From: Candidatus Nomurabacteria bacterium | GTDB taxonomy: Bacteria > Patescibacteriota > Minisyncoccia > Phycocordibacterales > UBA9973 | Direction of reading: 5' to 3' | Assembly (NCBI GenBank): GCA_009695015.1 | Contig: SIBT01000024.1 | Span: 1-6,616 of the forward strand | Length of the DNA stretch: 6,616 nt | Shown here: one piece after another, positions 1 to 6,341 of the stretch | Layout of the letters: each line of letters starts with the position of its first letter | Numbering within the stretch: the stretch's first letter is position 1 | Program-made: the position numbers and the translations under genes | Notes under the pieces: generated by a model | What the model saw: only the letters and a program-made list of their open reading frames with translations | Database searches by the model: none | Told to the model about the DNA's origin: nothing

Positions 1-1
1 G

Positions 2-139
2 TCTAAAATAGGTGAAGAGATAGCAAAAGCAGCGCCAGCCTCTGGTGAAGCCGGCGCTGCCCCAGAAGAGCCAAAGACTGAGGCCAAAGACGCTGACTTT
101 AAAGAAACTCCACCGGAAGGGGATGCGCCGAAAGCGTAA
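2..139 (+). CDS. dnaK: DnaK (Hsp70 chaperone), C-terminal tail, 5'-truncated by window edge
   Basis: Only the last 45 codons are present; the reading frame starts at base 2 and ends at TAA 137-139. The peptide starts SKIGEEIAKA, passes through an Ala/Gly/Pro/Glu-rich low-complexity stretch, then reads DADFKE and ends in GDAPKA. A helix ending followed by a disordered Ala/Gly/Glu linker and an acidic DAD/EF-type motif is typical of the C-terminal tail of bacterial DnaK, the ATP-dependent cytoplasmic Hsp70 that works with DnaJ and GrpE. The identification rests on this tail alone, since the nucleotide- and substrate-binding domains lie outside the window. The gene is followed 11 nt later by a strong terminator, so it ends its transcription unit. 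Its final 12 codons recur in diverged form at 6230-6268. A different protein with a low-complexity tail cannot be fully excluded. Confidence 0.75.
   Translation, partial: SKIGEEIAKAAPASGEAGAAPEEPKTEAKDADFKETPPEGDAPKA
101..139 (+). repeat. Left copy of 39-bp near-direct repeat (dnaK 3' end)
   Basis: These 39 bases encode KETPPEGDAPKA plus stop, the last codons of the intact dnaK frame. They align without gaps to 6230-6268 with 35 of 39 identities. The last 15 bases (125-139) are identical. Mismatches are at 110, 115, 121 and 124, three of them at third codon positions. The two copies bracket the defence genes, as an attachment site or recombination joint would. Confidence 0.85.
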
Positions 140-150
140 TTAAAAACTTG

Positions 151-180
151 AAAAACCTCCTTCTGGGAGGTTTTTCTTTT
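151..180 (+). terminator. Rho-independent terminator after dnaK
   Basis: A perfect 10-bp stem (AAAAACCTCC at 151-160 pairing with GGAGGTTTTT at 166-175) encloses a 5-nt loop and is followed by CTTTT. The T-rich 3' arm gives the U-tract for dnaK transcription. The A-rich 5' arm means the hairpin could also stop transcription arriving from the right. It insulates the restriction operon from dnaK read-through. Confidence 0.92.
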
Positions 181-194
181 GGGTATTTTTGGGG

Positions 195-210
195 TATACT
201 TTGATAACTT
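195..210 (+). promoter_or_regulatory. Putative promoter of the R-M operon (-10 TATACT at 195-200), leaderless
   Basis: TATACT at 195-200 matches the sigma-70 -10 consensus at five of six positions and ends 10 nt before the ATG at 211, so transcripts would start about 3-4 nt before the start codon. No good -35 hexamer sits 16-18 nt upstream; that space is the T-tract of the dnaK terminator. The promoter is inferred mainly because the same -10-to-ATG distance recurs at 2236-2252 and 6336-6351. Confidence 0.5.
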
Positions 211-1197
211 ATGGCAACAAGCATGAAGTCAAAACAAATGATTACTGGTAAGGCCTTCGAGTATGCTTTACTATTTCAGTTTGATGAAAAATTAAAAAAT
301 AAAACAAATGTTAAGATTGTTAAAAATTCTGCATTTAACATAGCACAAGATTGTTTTAATCAAGTTTCTGAGACCGAAAAGAGTGAGTATCTACTCTCCG
401 CAAGTTTTGCTGTTAATTTTTTAGTAGACACAGAGCCAAGGTTAGTAAATGATATAGATAAAAACGACATACTTGAGTTGGAAATATTGAAAGATACAGA
501 AGGTAGAAATGGAGATGTAAGAGATGTTTTAGCAATTAGAGCTTTGCAAAAATGGGAAATAGGTGTATCTGCTAAAAATAATCATAATGCTGTTAAACAT
601 TCTAGACTATCAGGAGATATAGATTTTGGTAATAAGTGGTTAGGTGTTAATGTTTCAAAAAATTATTTCGATAAAGTTAAACCAATTTTTAAAAATCTTC
701 AGAAGATTCGAGAGGTAAGTAATGCTCAGAAAAAATGGAAGGACTTAGGAGAGTATCACGATTTCATTTACATGCCGATATTGAATGCTTTTATGGGTGA
801 GTTAAAAAAGATTCATAAAACAAATTCTTTGAAAGCTTCTAGAAACCTTGTTTCCTATTTAGTAGGCAATAAAGACTTCTATAAAGTTATTAAAAGAAAA
901 AATGTTGTAGAAATTTATGCATATAACTTATACGGAACGCTGAATTTACCTTTTCGAGATATTGAGCCAAAATATAAAACTCCAATTATTTCTTTGCCAA
1001 CTAAAATTTTAAGTATTAATTTTAAAAAAGATAGTAAAACAACTTTAATAGTTAAATTGAATAATGACTGGGTCCTTTCTTTTAGAATTCATAATGCAAG
1101 TTCAAGGGTTGAGCCATCTTTAAAATTCGACGTCAATTTATTAAGTTCACCCAAAAGTCTTTTTAAAAATACTCTTAATATAATTCATAAAAAATAA
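211..1197 (+). CDS. HaeIII-family type II restriction endonuclease
   Basis: This 328-residue protein is predicted to cut double-stranded DNA at GGCC sites left unmethylated by its partner. An N-terminal GKAFEY motif (13-18) is followed by a highly patterned core: GDVRDV (101-106), WEIGVSAKNNH (115-125), KHSRLS (129-134) and a DFG..W segment (138-143). I recognise this as the signature of the HaeIII restriction endonuclease family (Pfam RE_HaeIII). Asp102/Asp105, Glu116 and Lys122 are the likely PD-(D/E)XK-type catalytic residues; that assignment is inference. The methylase starts 2 nt downstream and is itself strongly M.HaeIII-like, which supports the call. The start at 211 has no Shine-Dalgarno but sits 10 nt after a -10 box; ATG 223 is an alternative. 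The gene is visibly more A+T-rich than the Z1 gene downstream, hinting at separate ancestry. The frame is intact, so activity is plausible. Confidence 0.85.
   Translation: MATSMKSKQMITGKAFEYALLFQFDEKLKNKTNVKIVKNSAFNIAQDCFNQVSETEKSEYLLSASFAVNFLVDTEPRLVNDIDKNDILELEILKDTEGRNGDVRDVLAIRALQKWEIGVSAKNNHNAVKHSRLSGDIDFGNKWLGVNVSKNYFDKVKPIFKNLQKIREVSNAQKKWKDLGEYHDFIYMPILNAFMGELKKIHKTNSLKASRNLVSYLVGNKDFYKVIKRKNVVEIYAYNLYGTLNLPFRDIEPKYKTPIISLPTKILSINFKKDSKTTLIVKLNNDWVLSFRIHNASSRVEPSLKFDVNLLSSPKSLFKNTLNIIHKK
1179..1184 (+). promoter_or_regulatory. Possible internal -10 element ahead of the methylase
   Basis: A perfect TATAAT lies at the end of the nuclease gene, 15 nt before the methylase ATG. No recognisable -35 is present 16-18 nt upstream and the region is very A+T-rich, so a chance match is likely. 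It is listed because R-M systems need methylase before nuclease, and this nuclease-first operon would benefit from an internal promoter. Confidence 0.25.
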
Positions 1198-1199
1198 TT

Positions 1200-2186
1200 A
1201 TGAAAATAGTATCTTTATTTACAGGAGCCGGGGGGTTAGATCTAGGTTTTAAAAAAGCCGGCTTTGATATTTTTTGGGCAAATGAGTTTGATTCTACTAT
1301 ATGGGAAACTTTTGAAAAAAATTTCCCTAAAACTTTTTTAGACAAAAGAAGTATTGTTGATATTCCCAATTCAGAGGTTCCATTTGCTGATGGCATAATT
1401 GGAGGACCACCGTGCCAAAGTTGGAGCGAAGCCGGAGCTGGGCGTGGAATAAAGGATGAAAGAGGGCAATTATTTTTTGAATATGTAAGACTTTTAAAAG
1501 ATAAACAACCAGCTTTCTTTTTGGCTGAAAATGTATCTGGTATTTTACATCCAAAACATAAAAAAGCTTTTGACGGAATTATAAAAAAGTTTGAAAACGT
1601 GGGATACTATGTTAGTTATAAGCTACTTAATGCCAATGATTATGATGTTCCCGAGGACAGACTTAGAGTCATTATCATCGGTTATCATAAGAAATTAAAA
1701 AAGAAATTTAAATTTCCTGAACCGCAAAAATATAAGCCAGTTTTGAAAGACGCTATTTTTGATTTGCGTTTAGCAAAACCCGCAAAAGATAAAAATAAGA
1801 CAAATGGTGATGAGTTAAAAGTTCCAAACCATGAATACATGAATGGCGGTTTTTCATCGATTTATATGTCGCGAAATCGAGTACGTTCTTGGGATGAACC
1901 TTCTTTCACAATTCAAGCTGGCGGTCGTCACGCACCAATTCACCCGCAAGCACCAAAAATGAAATTTATTGAACAAAATAAAAGAATTTTTGTCCCCGGA
2001 AAAGAACATTTATATCGCCGTTTGTCTGTTCGTGAATGTGCACGAATACAAACATTTCCCGATGATTTTATTTTTAAATATCGTGATGTAGCAGACGGAT
2101 ATAAAATGATTGGAAACGCGGTTGCAGTAAATTTTGCAAAGGCTTTAGCTGAACAGATTAAAAAAGATATTACACCTTATCTATAG
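1200..2186 (+). CDS. DNA (cytosine-5) methyltransferase, M.HaeIII-like (predicted GGCC specificity)
   Basis: This protein of 328 residues transfers a methyl group from S-adenosylmethionine to cytosine C5 and should protect host GGCC sites. All key motifs are in order: motif I GAGGLDLGF (9-17) for SAM binding, motif IV GGPPCQSW (68-75) with catalytic Cys72, motif VI ENV (110-112), motif VIII EDRLR (152-156), motif IX RRLSVRECARIQ (273-284) and motif X GNAVAVN (305-311). The target-recognition region (about 223-252) has MSRNRVR, W.EP.FT.QA.GR and HPQAP, which closely matches M.HaeIII as I recall it; that is the basis for the GGCC prediction. Small departures are Glu152 where Gln is usual in motif VIII, and Ala309 where Pro is usual in motif X. 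Only 2 nt separate it from the nuclease gene, so the two are co-transcribed. There is no Shine-Dalgarno. The length is normal for a compact type II enzyme. Confidence 0.96.
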   Translation: MKIVSLFTGAGGLDLGFKKAGFDIFWANEFDSTIWETFEKNFPKTFLDKRSIVDIPNSEVPFADGIIGGPPCQSWSEAGAGRGIKDERGQLFFEYVRLLKDKQPAFFLAENVSGILHPKHKKAFDGIIKKFENVGYYVSYKLLNANDYDVPEDRLRVIIIGYHKKLKKKFKFPEPQKYKPVLKDAIFDLRLAKPAKDKNKTNGDELKVPNHEYMNGGFSSIYMSRNRVRSWDEPSFTIQAGGRHAPIHPQAPKMKFIEQNKRIFVPGKEHLYRRLSVRECARIQTFPDDFIFKYRDVADGYKMIGNAVAVNFAKALAEQIKKDITPYL

Positions 2187-2212
2187 ATTATAAGCTTAAT
2201 TCGCTGTAGGTA

Positions 2213-2241
2213 TTGACTTATTATAAAAGTTTTAGTATAAT
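2213..2241 (+). promoter_or_regulatory. Near-consensus sigma-70 promoter for the ATPase-Z1 operon
   Basis: TTGACT (2213-2218) and a perfect TATAAT (2236-2241) are separated by exactly 17 nt, giving 11 of 12 consensus positions at optimal spacing. The ATG at 2252 lies 10 nt after the -10 box, so the mRNA would be leaderless or carry only about 3-4 nt. It sits in the 65-nt gap after the methylase gene and makes the ATPase/Z1 pair independent of the R-M operon. Confidence 0.85.
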
Positions 2242-2251
2242 CAAAAGTCTG

Positions 2252-3817
2252 ATGAGTAAAGAAATTAAACATATTGGAATACGTCCAGGTGTCAGCGTCT
2301 TGTCTGTTTTAAAACACCTAAATTATAAGCCATGGTATGCCATTGGTGAATTTGTTGACAATGCAATTCAGAGTTACTTACAGCATAAAAGCGAGTTAAA
2401 AAAACTTGAAGGAGCCAATTTTAAGCTCAAAATAGAGATAGATTTAGTTAATAATGGGAAATCACAGAATATTATAATTAGGGATAATGCAGCCGGTATT
2501 TTCAGTAATGAATACGCCAGAGCGTTCAAAATGGCCGAGGTTCCACAAGATTCAAGCGGGCTCTCAGAATTTGGAATGGGGATGAAGTCTGCCTCATGCT
2601 GGTTTTCAAATCAGTGGCAAATTCGATCTACTGCAATCGGAGAAGAAGTGGAGAGAACTATTAAATTTAATATATCAAAAATTATTAAGGACAAAGAAGA
2701 AGAATTACCTATAAAAAATAATACTAAAAACAGTAAAGCTCACTATACAGAAGTAACTTTATTTGACATAAATAATAAAATTGCTGGGAAGACTATGGGT
2801 AAGATTAAAGACCATTTGTCTAGTATGTACAGGGAGTTTATAAGGGGTGGTGAAGTTGAAATATATTTCAACAATGAAAAACTTACATTCCATGATCCAA
2901 AAATACTCGAAGCCCCTTTTTATAAGGAAGAGAAAGGTGTTGATAGGATTTGGCACAAGCCAATAGATTTTGAAATAAGAAAAGGTGTTAGAATTTCTGG
3001 CTTTGCTGCCCTAAGAGAATCTGGTAGCAGGCATGATGCGGGGTTCGCAATATTTAGAAGAAGACGCCTTATTATTGGGGGTAGAGATGCAACCTATAGA
3101 CCCCAAGAAATATTTGGAGACTTAAATAGTTTTCCCTACCAGAGACTTTTTGGAGAGCTTCATGTTGAGGGAGTCGGGGTCAGTCATACAAAAGATGGTT
3201 TACAGTGGCAGGGGGACGATGAGGAAGAGTTTGTAAAAATGCTAAGGAAGGCAGTGACCGCGCTCCCAATGAATTTGCTTCAGCAAGCTCAGAACTTCAG
3301 AAGTAAAAAGAACCCAAAAGATGCTCTTGATATGGTAGCTCCATATGTTGAAAGTACAGCAAAGATTATTGAGCAACATATGACCGGAGAAATGAGCGGG
3401 CTTAGAGATAAAGATTCATATAATAAAACTGTTGATGAATTACCTCATGCGTCTAATTCATTTACTAAAACCATAAATCTAGAATTCAAGGATATTGATT
3501 GGGAGATCGACCTACAGTGTTCTGCCGACCCAGCGCTTAATGACTGGATGGAAGTCGGTGACCATCTTCTTGAACCAGATAAAAAAAATAAAAAAACAAA
3601 GAAGCGTATTCGAAGGGTTGGGATTCGCGTTTCTCTACAAAATGATTTTATGTTGAATTTCTTTAGTAATAACGAAGGTCAAGAAGGGTTGATACGCGTT
3701 GTTGCGGCCATCGGTCTTGCGGAAGTCCTCGCTCGTGATTCTGGGGTAAAGTATTCTGCGACAGTTAGAAATAATATTAATGACTTGCTTAGAGGCAGTC
3801 TTTCAAAACTACAATAA
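2252..3817 (+). CDS. MORC/MutL-like GHKL (Bergerat-fold) ATPase of an R-M-associated defence module
   Basis: This 521-residue protein has an N-terminal ATPase domain: N-box AIGEFVDNAIQS (30-41, Glu33 catalytic, Asn37 for Mg), motif II DNAAGI (78-83), and motif III with GMGMK (108-112). An S5-fold half follows, with FRRRRLIIGG (268-277) and SHTKDGLQW (311-319), where Lys314 is the likely ATP-sensing lysine. These features match bacterial relatives of MORC and MutL, which are known to occur beside methylases and Z1 genes; such ATPases probably dimerise as a clamp on DNA. The C-terminal third holds a Lys-rich stretch (about 442-457) and a conserved-looking helical end that I cannot name. The second Gly of the usual DxGxG is Ala80. 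An upstream in-frame TTG at 2213 is rejected because it is the promoter -35 box. The stop codon shares one base with the next ATG. Confidence 0.85.
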   Translation: MSKEIKHIGIRPGVSVLSVLKHLNYKPWYAIGEFVDNAIQSYLQHKSELKKLEGANFKLKIEIDLVNNGKSQNIIIRDNAAGIFSNEYARAFKMAEVPQDSSGLSEFGMGMKSASCWFSNQWQIRSTAIGEEVERTIKFNISKIIKDKEEELPIKNNTKNSKAHYTEVTLFDINNKIAGKTMGKIKDHLSSMYREFIRGGEVEIYFNNEKLTFHDPKILEAPFYKEEKGVDRIWHKPIDFEIRKGVRISGFAALRESGSRHDAGFAIFRRRRLIIGGRDATYRPQEIFGDLNSFPYQRLFGELHVEGVGVSHTKDGLQWQGDDEEEFVKMLRKAVTALPMNLLQQAQNFRSKKNPKDALDMVAPYVESTAKIIEQHMTGEMSGLRDKDSYNKTVDELPHASNSFTKTINLEFKDIDWEIDLQCSADPALNDWMEVGDHLLEPDKKNKKTKKRIRRVGIRVSLQNDFMLNFFSNNEGQEGLIRVVAAIGLAEVLARDSGVKYSATVRNNINDLLRGSLSKLQ

Positions 3818-6084
3818 TGAGCGATTCAGAGAAAATTCAAGTGTTGGGCGGTAATAATAGTCGACCTGACGAATGGTCTCCTGTACAGAGAGAGGAAGCA
3901 ACCAAATTGCGAGAAAAAATGAAAAGAGAGGATCCAGAAATGCCGCAGCGAATATTTGGAGAGGCTATCAACATATTGCGGAAATGCGGTGACCCGCAAA
4001 AAAAAGATCACAAAGACGCTGGTATTGTTTACGGGCTCGTCCAGAGCGGTAAAACAAGTTCCTTTACTGCGCTTTCTGCTTTGGCAAAAGACAATGGATA
4101 TTGTGGTGTTGTCATAATTAGTGGAACAACAACTAATCTTTGTGATCAAACATATGAGCGGATGCAAAAAGATCTTACCTCTGGTCCAGGTATAATTGGT
4201 TGGCAAATTTTTAATAATCCTAATGACGAAAACAGCCAGGATGTACACGAAGTTATCGATGGATGGGGCGATCCTGATCGACCAAAGGAATTTCAACAGA
4301 CAGCATTGATTATTGTTATGAAAAACGGCACCCATTTACGCAATCTTAAAAAAATATTTGATAGCTTGGAGAACAGTCTTCGTGGTAAACCCTTTTTAAT
4401 CATTGATGATGAAGGGGATCAGGCAAGTCTCAATACGCGCGCTTCAAGGATAGAAAATCCAGATGAGTTTTTCGAGGAGGAAAATGGCGGAAATCCAGCC
4501 GACATGAGCACAATATACAATTATATCAGTACTATTTTTACAACCCTCAAGCACAAAACATTCTTACAATACACGGCCACTCCCCAGGCCCCTCTGCTAA
4601 TAGATAAGCGAGATACTCTATCGCCAAACTTTGTAACTTTACTTTCGACGGGGAAGAACTATATTGGTGGTAAAGAATTATTTATCGATAATCCAAATCT
4701 TGTTGAAGTTATTCCAAAGGATCAAGGTGAAGATTATATAAACCAAGAGCAGGGCCCCCCAGATATTCTTCTGAGAGCAATGAGGATATATTTTCTTGGA
4801 GTTGCGGCAGGGAATAAATTAGGACGAAAAGATGATCCAAATAGGACAATGATGGTACATCCATCCCGAGGGACTACTTCTCATAAGGTATATTTTGACT
4901 GGGTTCGTTCTATTAAAGAAAGATGGGAGAAGATTTTGGAAGGAAGTGATCTCGAAGCTAAGCGGGAATTAATAGATGAATTCAAGAATGAGTATCATAA
5001 ATTAGTAGAAACAGTAGCAGACATTCCTAGTTTCGAGGAGCTTGTTAATACGGGATTCTTACTGTACTCAATGAAGGAAACTAAAATAAGAGAAGTAAAT
5101 ACAAGAACCGATTTCAGAATATTAAATTGGGAAACAGAATGGAAGCACTACTCTCTCATTCTGGTCGGTGGGCAAACGATGGAGCGTGGATTCACAGTTA
5201 AGGGTTTGACCGTCACGTATATGCCACGAAAGTTCGGCGTTGGTAATGCTGACACATTTCAACAGCGGGCCCGGTTTCTTGGTTATAAACGGCAATATCT
5301 TGGTTATTGTAGGGTATTTATTGATGGTCAGTCTAAAGACGCATATGAAAAATATGTTGACGATGAAGAATATTTAAGAATGGAACTCAAAAGACATATC
5401 GATTCCGGTAAGCCTTTAAATGAGTGGAAACGCGAGTTTAAATTGGCCATAGAATTTAAGAATCCCACTAGAATAAATGTTTTGGTTGAAAGGCCATTAA
5501 GGGATGTGAATTTATCTGGTAGATGGGTGCATACGATAGCCCCACATATCCCTGAAGAATTTATAGGTGCAAATAGAGAGACATCAAATAAATTTCAGTC
5601 CTACCTGGAGGGAAAATATGGAGCGATAGCTACGGCTGGGGGAAAAAATTATTTTGCTGATATCGGACTTAAAGAAGCAAATGATAATTTGCTAGCCAAA
5701 TTGAATTTTTCCGAGATAAATGATGGGATGTTTAATGTAATGAAAAAAGCAGTAGAGAGTGCGCTTTCGTCTGACCCTCTGGCTCCTTGCAGAATTTACG
5801 TCATGGACAAAGGGGGCATCAGGCGGCGCTCGTTGGATGATTCTGGAAAGATTAATGAAGGCGATTTTTTTCAGGGTTACAACTCCAATGATCCTACCAA
5901 ATATCACGGCGATAAGGAAGAAAAGACGACTGATGATAAAATAACAATTCAGATTCATATACTTGATATCTATAAGGACAAGAAGGATAAAGATGGCACC
6001 CAGTTAGAAAAAGAAGTTACAGCAATTGCTATGTGGGTTCCAAAAATTGAAGGTGAAAATATTATTAGGCAACGAAGACAATAA
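3817..6084 (+). CDS. Z1 domain-containing superfamily 2 ATPase/helicase-like protein
   Basis: This 755-residue cytoplasmic protein is predicted to hydrolyse ATP and move on or remodel DNA. Visible motifs: Walker A GLVQSGKT (73-80), Walker B IIDDEGDQAS (195-204), motif III-like QYTATPQA (251-258), GGQTMERGFT (451-460), and QQRARFLG (482-489), in which the arginines fit the arginine-finger motif VI. The VQSGKT and DDE.DQAS spellings are hallmarks of the Z1 family (Pfam Z1) found in MORC/MutL-like R-M neighbourhoods. The last roughly 200 residues form a C-terminal domain I cannot assign, ending in a charged tail. It begins within the ATPase stop codon (TAATG), so translation is probably coupled and the two proteins likely act together. 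The frame is intact. Whether it unwinds DNA or only translocates cannot be told from sequence. Confidence 0.92.
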   Translation: MSDSEKIQVLGGNNSRPDEWSPVQREEATKLREKMKREDPEMPQRIFGEAINILRKCGDPQKKDHKDAGIVYGLVQSGKTSSFTALSALAKDNGYCGVVIISGTTTNLCDQTYERMQKDLTSGPGIIGWQIFNNPNDENSQDVHEVIDGWGDPDRPKEFQQTALIIVMKNGTHLRNLKKIFDSLENSLRGKPFLIIDDEGDQASLNTRASRIENPDEFFEEENGGNPADMSTIYNYISTIFTTLKHKTFLQYTATPQAPLLIDKRDTLSPNFVTLLSTGKNYIGGKELFIDNPNLVEVIPKDQGEDYINQEQGPPDILLRAMRIYFLGVAAGNKLGRKDDPNRTMMVHPSRGTTSHKVYFDWVRSIKERWEKILEGSDLEAKRELIDEFKNEYHKLVETVADIPSFEELVNTGFLLYSMKETKIREVNTRTDFRILNWETEWKHYSLILVGGQTMERGFTVKGLTVTYMPRKFGVGNADTFQQRARFLGYKRQYLGYCRVFIDGQSKDAYEKYVDDEEYLRMELKRHIDSGKPLNEWKREFKLAIEFKNPTRINVLVERPLRDVNLSGRWVHTIAPHIPEEFIGANRETSNKFQSYLEGKYGAIATAGGKNYFADIGLKEANDNLLAKLNFSEINDGMFNVMKKAVESALSSDPLAPCRIYVMDKGGIRRRSLDDSGKINEGDFFQGYNSNDPTKYHGDKEEKTTDDKITIQIHILDIYKDKKDKDGTQLEKEVTAIAMWVPKIEGENIIRQRRQ

Positions 6085-6085
6085 A

Positions 6086-6219
6086 ATGAGTAATATTTTA
6101 GACTTATTCGGTGAGCTAAATTATGGTGTGAAGCATTAAATGCAGACAAAGATTCCTGGGGAGAATGGCAATTTAGAGCTGTAAAAAATAAACCTATCAT
6201 TAGGGATTTACTTTGGTAA
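6086..6219 (+). pseudogene. Remnant of a fourth operon gene, frameshifted and shortened
   Basis: An ATG one base after the Z1 stop opens MSNILDLFGE, then this frame stops at 6137-6139 after 17 codons. From 6115 a second frame reads AKLWCEALNADKDSWGEW and continues to TAA at 6217-6219. Joining the frames near 6110-6115, where a single missing base suffices, gives one plausible peptide of about 45 residues. The start position fits the tight spacing of this operon, so a real gene probably began here and has decayed or been cut short. I do not recognise the product. In related neighbourhoods the gene after Z1 often encodes a PD-(D/E)XK nuclease (DUF4420), but nothing here proves that. Two unrelated tiny frames are the alternative. 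Confidence 0.5.
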
Positions 6220-6229
6220 AAATCTTTAT

Positions 6230-6268
6230 AAAGAAACTTCACCTGAAGGAGAGGCGCCGAAAGCGTAA
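6230..6268 (+). repeat. Right copy of the 39-bp repeat: displaced dnaK 3' end
   Basis: The bases read KETSPEGEAPKA and a TAA stop in the dnaK-equivalent frame, with no start codon in that frame to express them. Differences from the left copy are P to S, D to E and two silent third-position changes, without gaps. This pattern indicates divergence while the sequence was still coding, i.e. a separate dnaK allele rather than recent duplication followed by drift. No terminator hairpin follows, unlike the left copy. Upstream, a GKNLY segment may be a faint continuation of the DnaK tail. Confidence 0.85.
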
Positions 6269-6295
6269 AAATAGGGGATAAGGGGGCATTAAGAG

Positions 6296-6304
6296 TTATC
6301 CACA
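6296..6304 (+). promoter_or_regulatory. Single consensus DnaA-box match
   Basis: TTATCCACA matches the DnaA-box consensus exactly. It is isolated: I see no second box nearby, no AT-rich unwinding region with iterons and no origin-associated gene, so it is more likely a stray or regulatory site than an origin. Confidence 0.3.
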
Positions 6305-6312
6305 AGGTGTAG

Positions 6313-6341
6313 TTGACTCATAGAACCATATAAGATACACT
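6313..6341 (+). promoter_or_regulatory. Promoter of the antitoxin gene
   Basis: TTGACT (6313-6318) and TACACT (6336-6341) are separated by 17 nt; the -10 matches four of six positions. The ATG at 6351 is 9 nt after the -10 box, again implying an almost leaderless mRNA. The -10 lies inside a perfect palindrome that probably serves as the operator. Confidence 0.7.

Larger units (their letters stand above)
140..6229. mobile_element. Putative defence island bounded by dnaK-end repeats
   Basis: The segment between the two dnaK-end copies holds a terminator, a HaeIII-like R-M pair, a MORC-like ATPase/Z1 pair and one gene remnant, all on the + strand. Integrative elements that target the 3' end of a gene commonly restore the gene with their own copy and leave the displaced original at the far end; the architecture here matches that. 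There is no integrase, transposase, IS end or tRNA in the segment. Entry by homologous recombination through dnaK from a related strain, or mobilisation in trans, is therefore at least as likely as an autonomous element. The right boundary is fuzzy: weak coding similarity to dnaK may begin a few codons before 6230. Confidence 0.5.

Noticed and set aside
2213..2251. In-frame TTG start giving 13 extra residues on the MORC-like ATPase
   Set aside because: The TTG is the first part of the -35 hexamer TTGACT and lies upstream of the predicted transcription start; ATG 2252 is correctly placed.
3826..4335. 169-codon open frame on the minus strand
   Set aside because: It lies wholly inside the Z1 gene, opposite the conserved Walker A region, and has a Cys/Ile/Phe-rich composition with no recognisable motif.
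6140..6184. 14-codon ATG frame beginning MQTKIPGEN
   Set aside because: It is very short, lacks a start signal and overlaps the longer remnant frame, which has more protein-like content.
140..6229. CRISPR array, tRNA/rRNA genes, insertion sequence or integrase
   Set aside because: No spaced short repeats, no tRNA-like cloverleaf, no terminal inverted repeats and no recombinase motifs were seen on either strand.
6296..6304. Replication origin
   Set aside because: There is only one DnaA box, with no iterons, no AT-rich melting region and no replication gene nearby.
5970..6305. 111-codon open frame on the minus strand
   Set aside because: It runs antisense across the Z1 end, the remnant and the dnaK-end repeat, with no promoter or recognisable motif; the + strand accounts for this stretch better.
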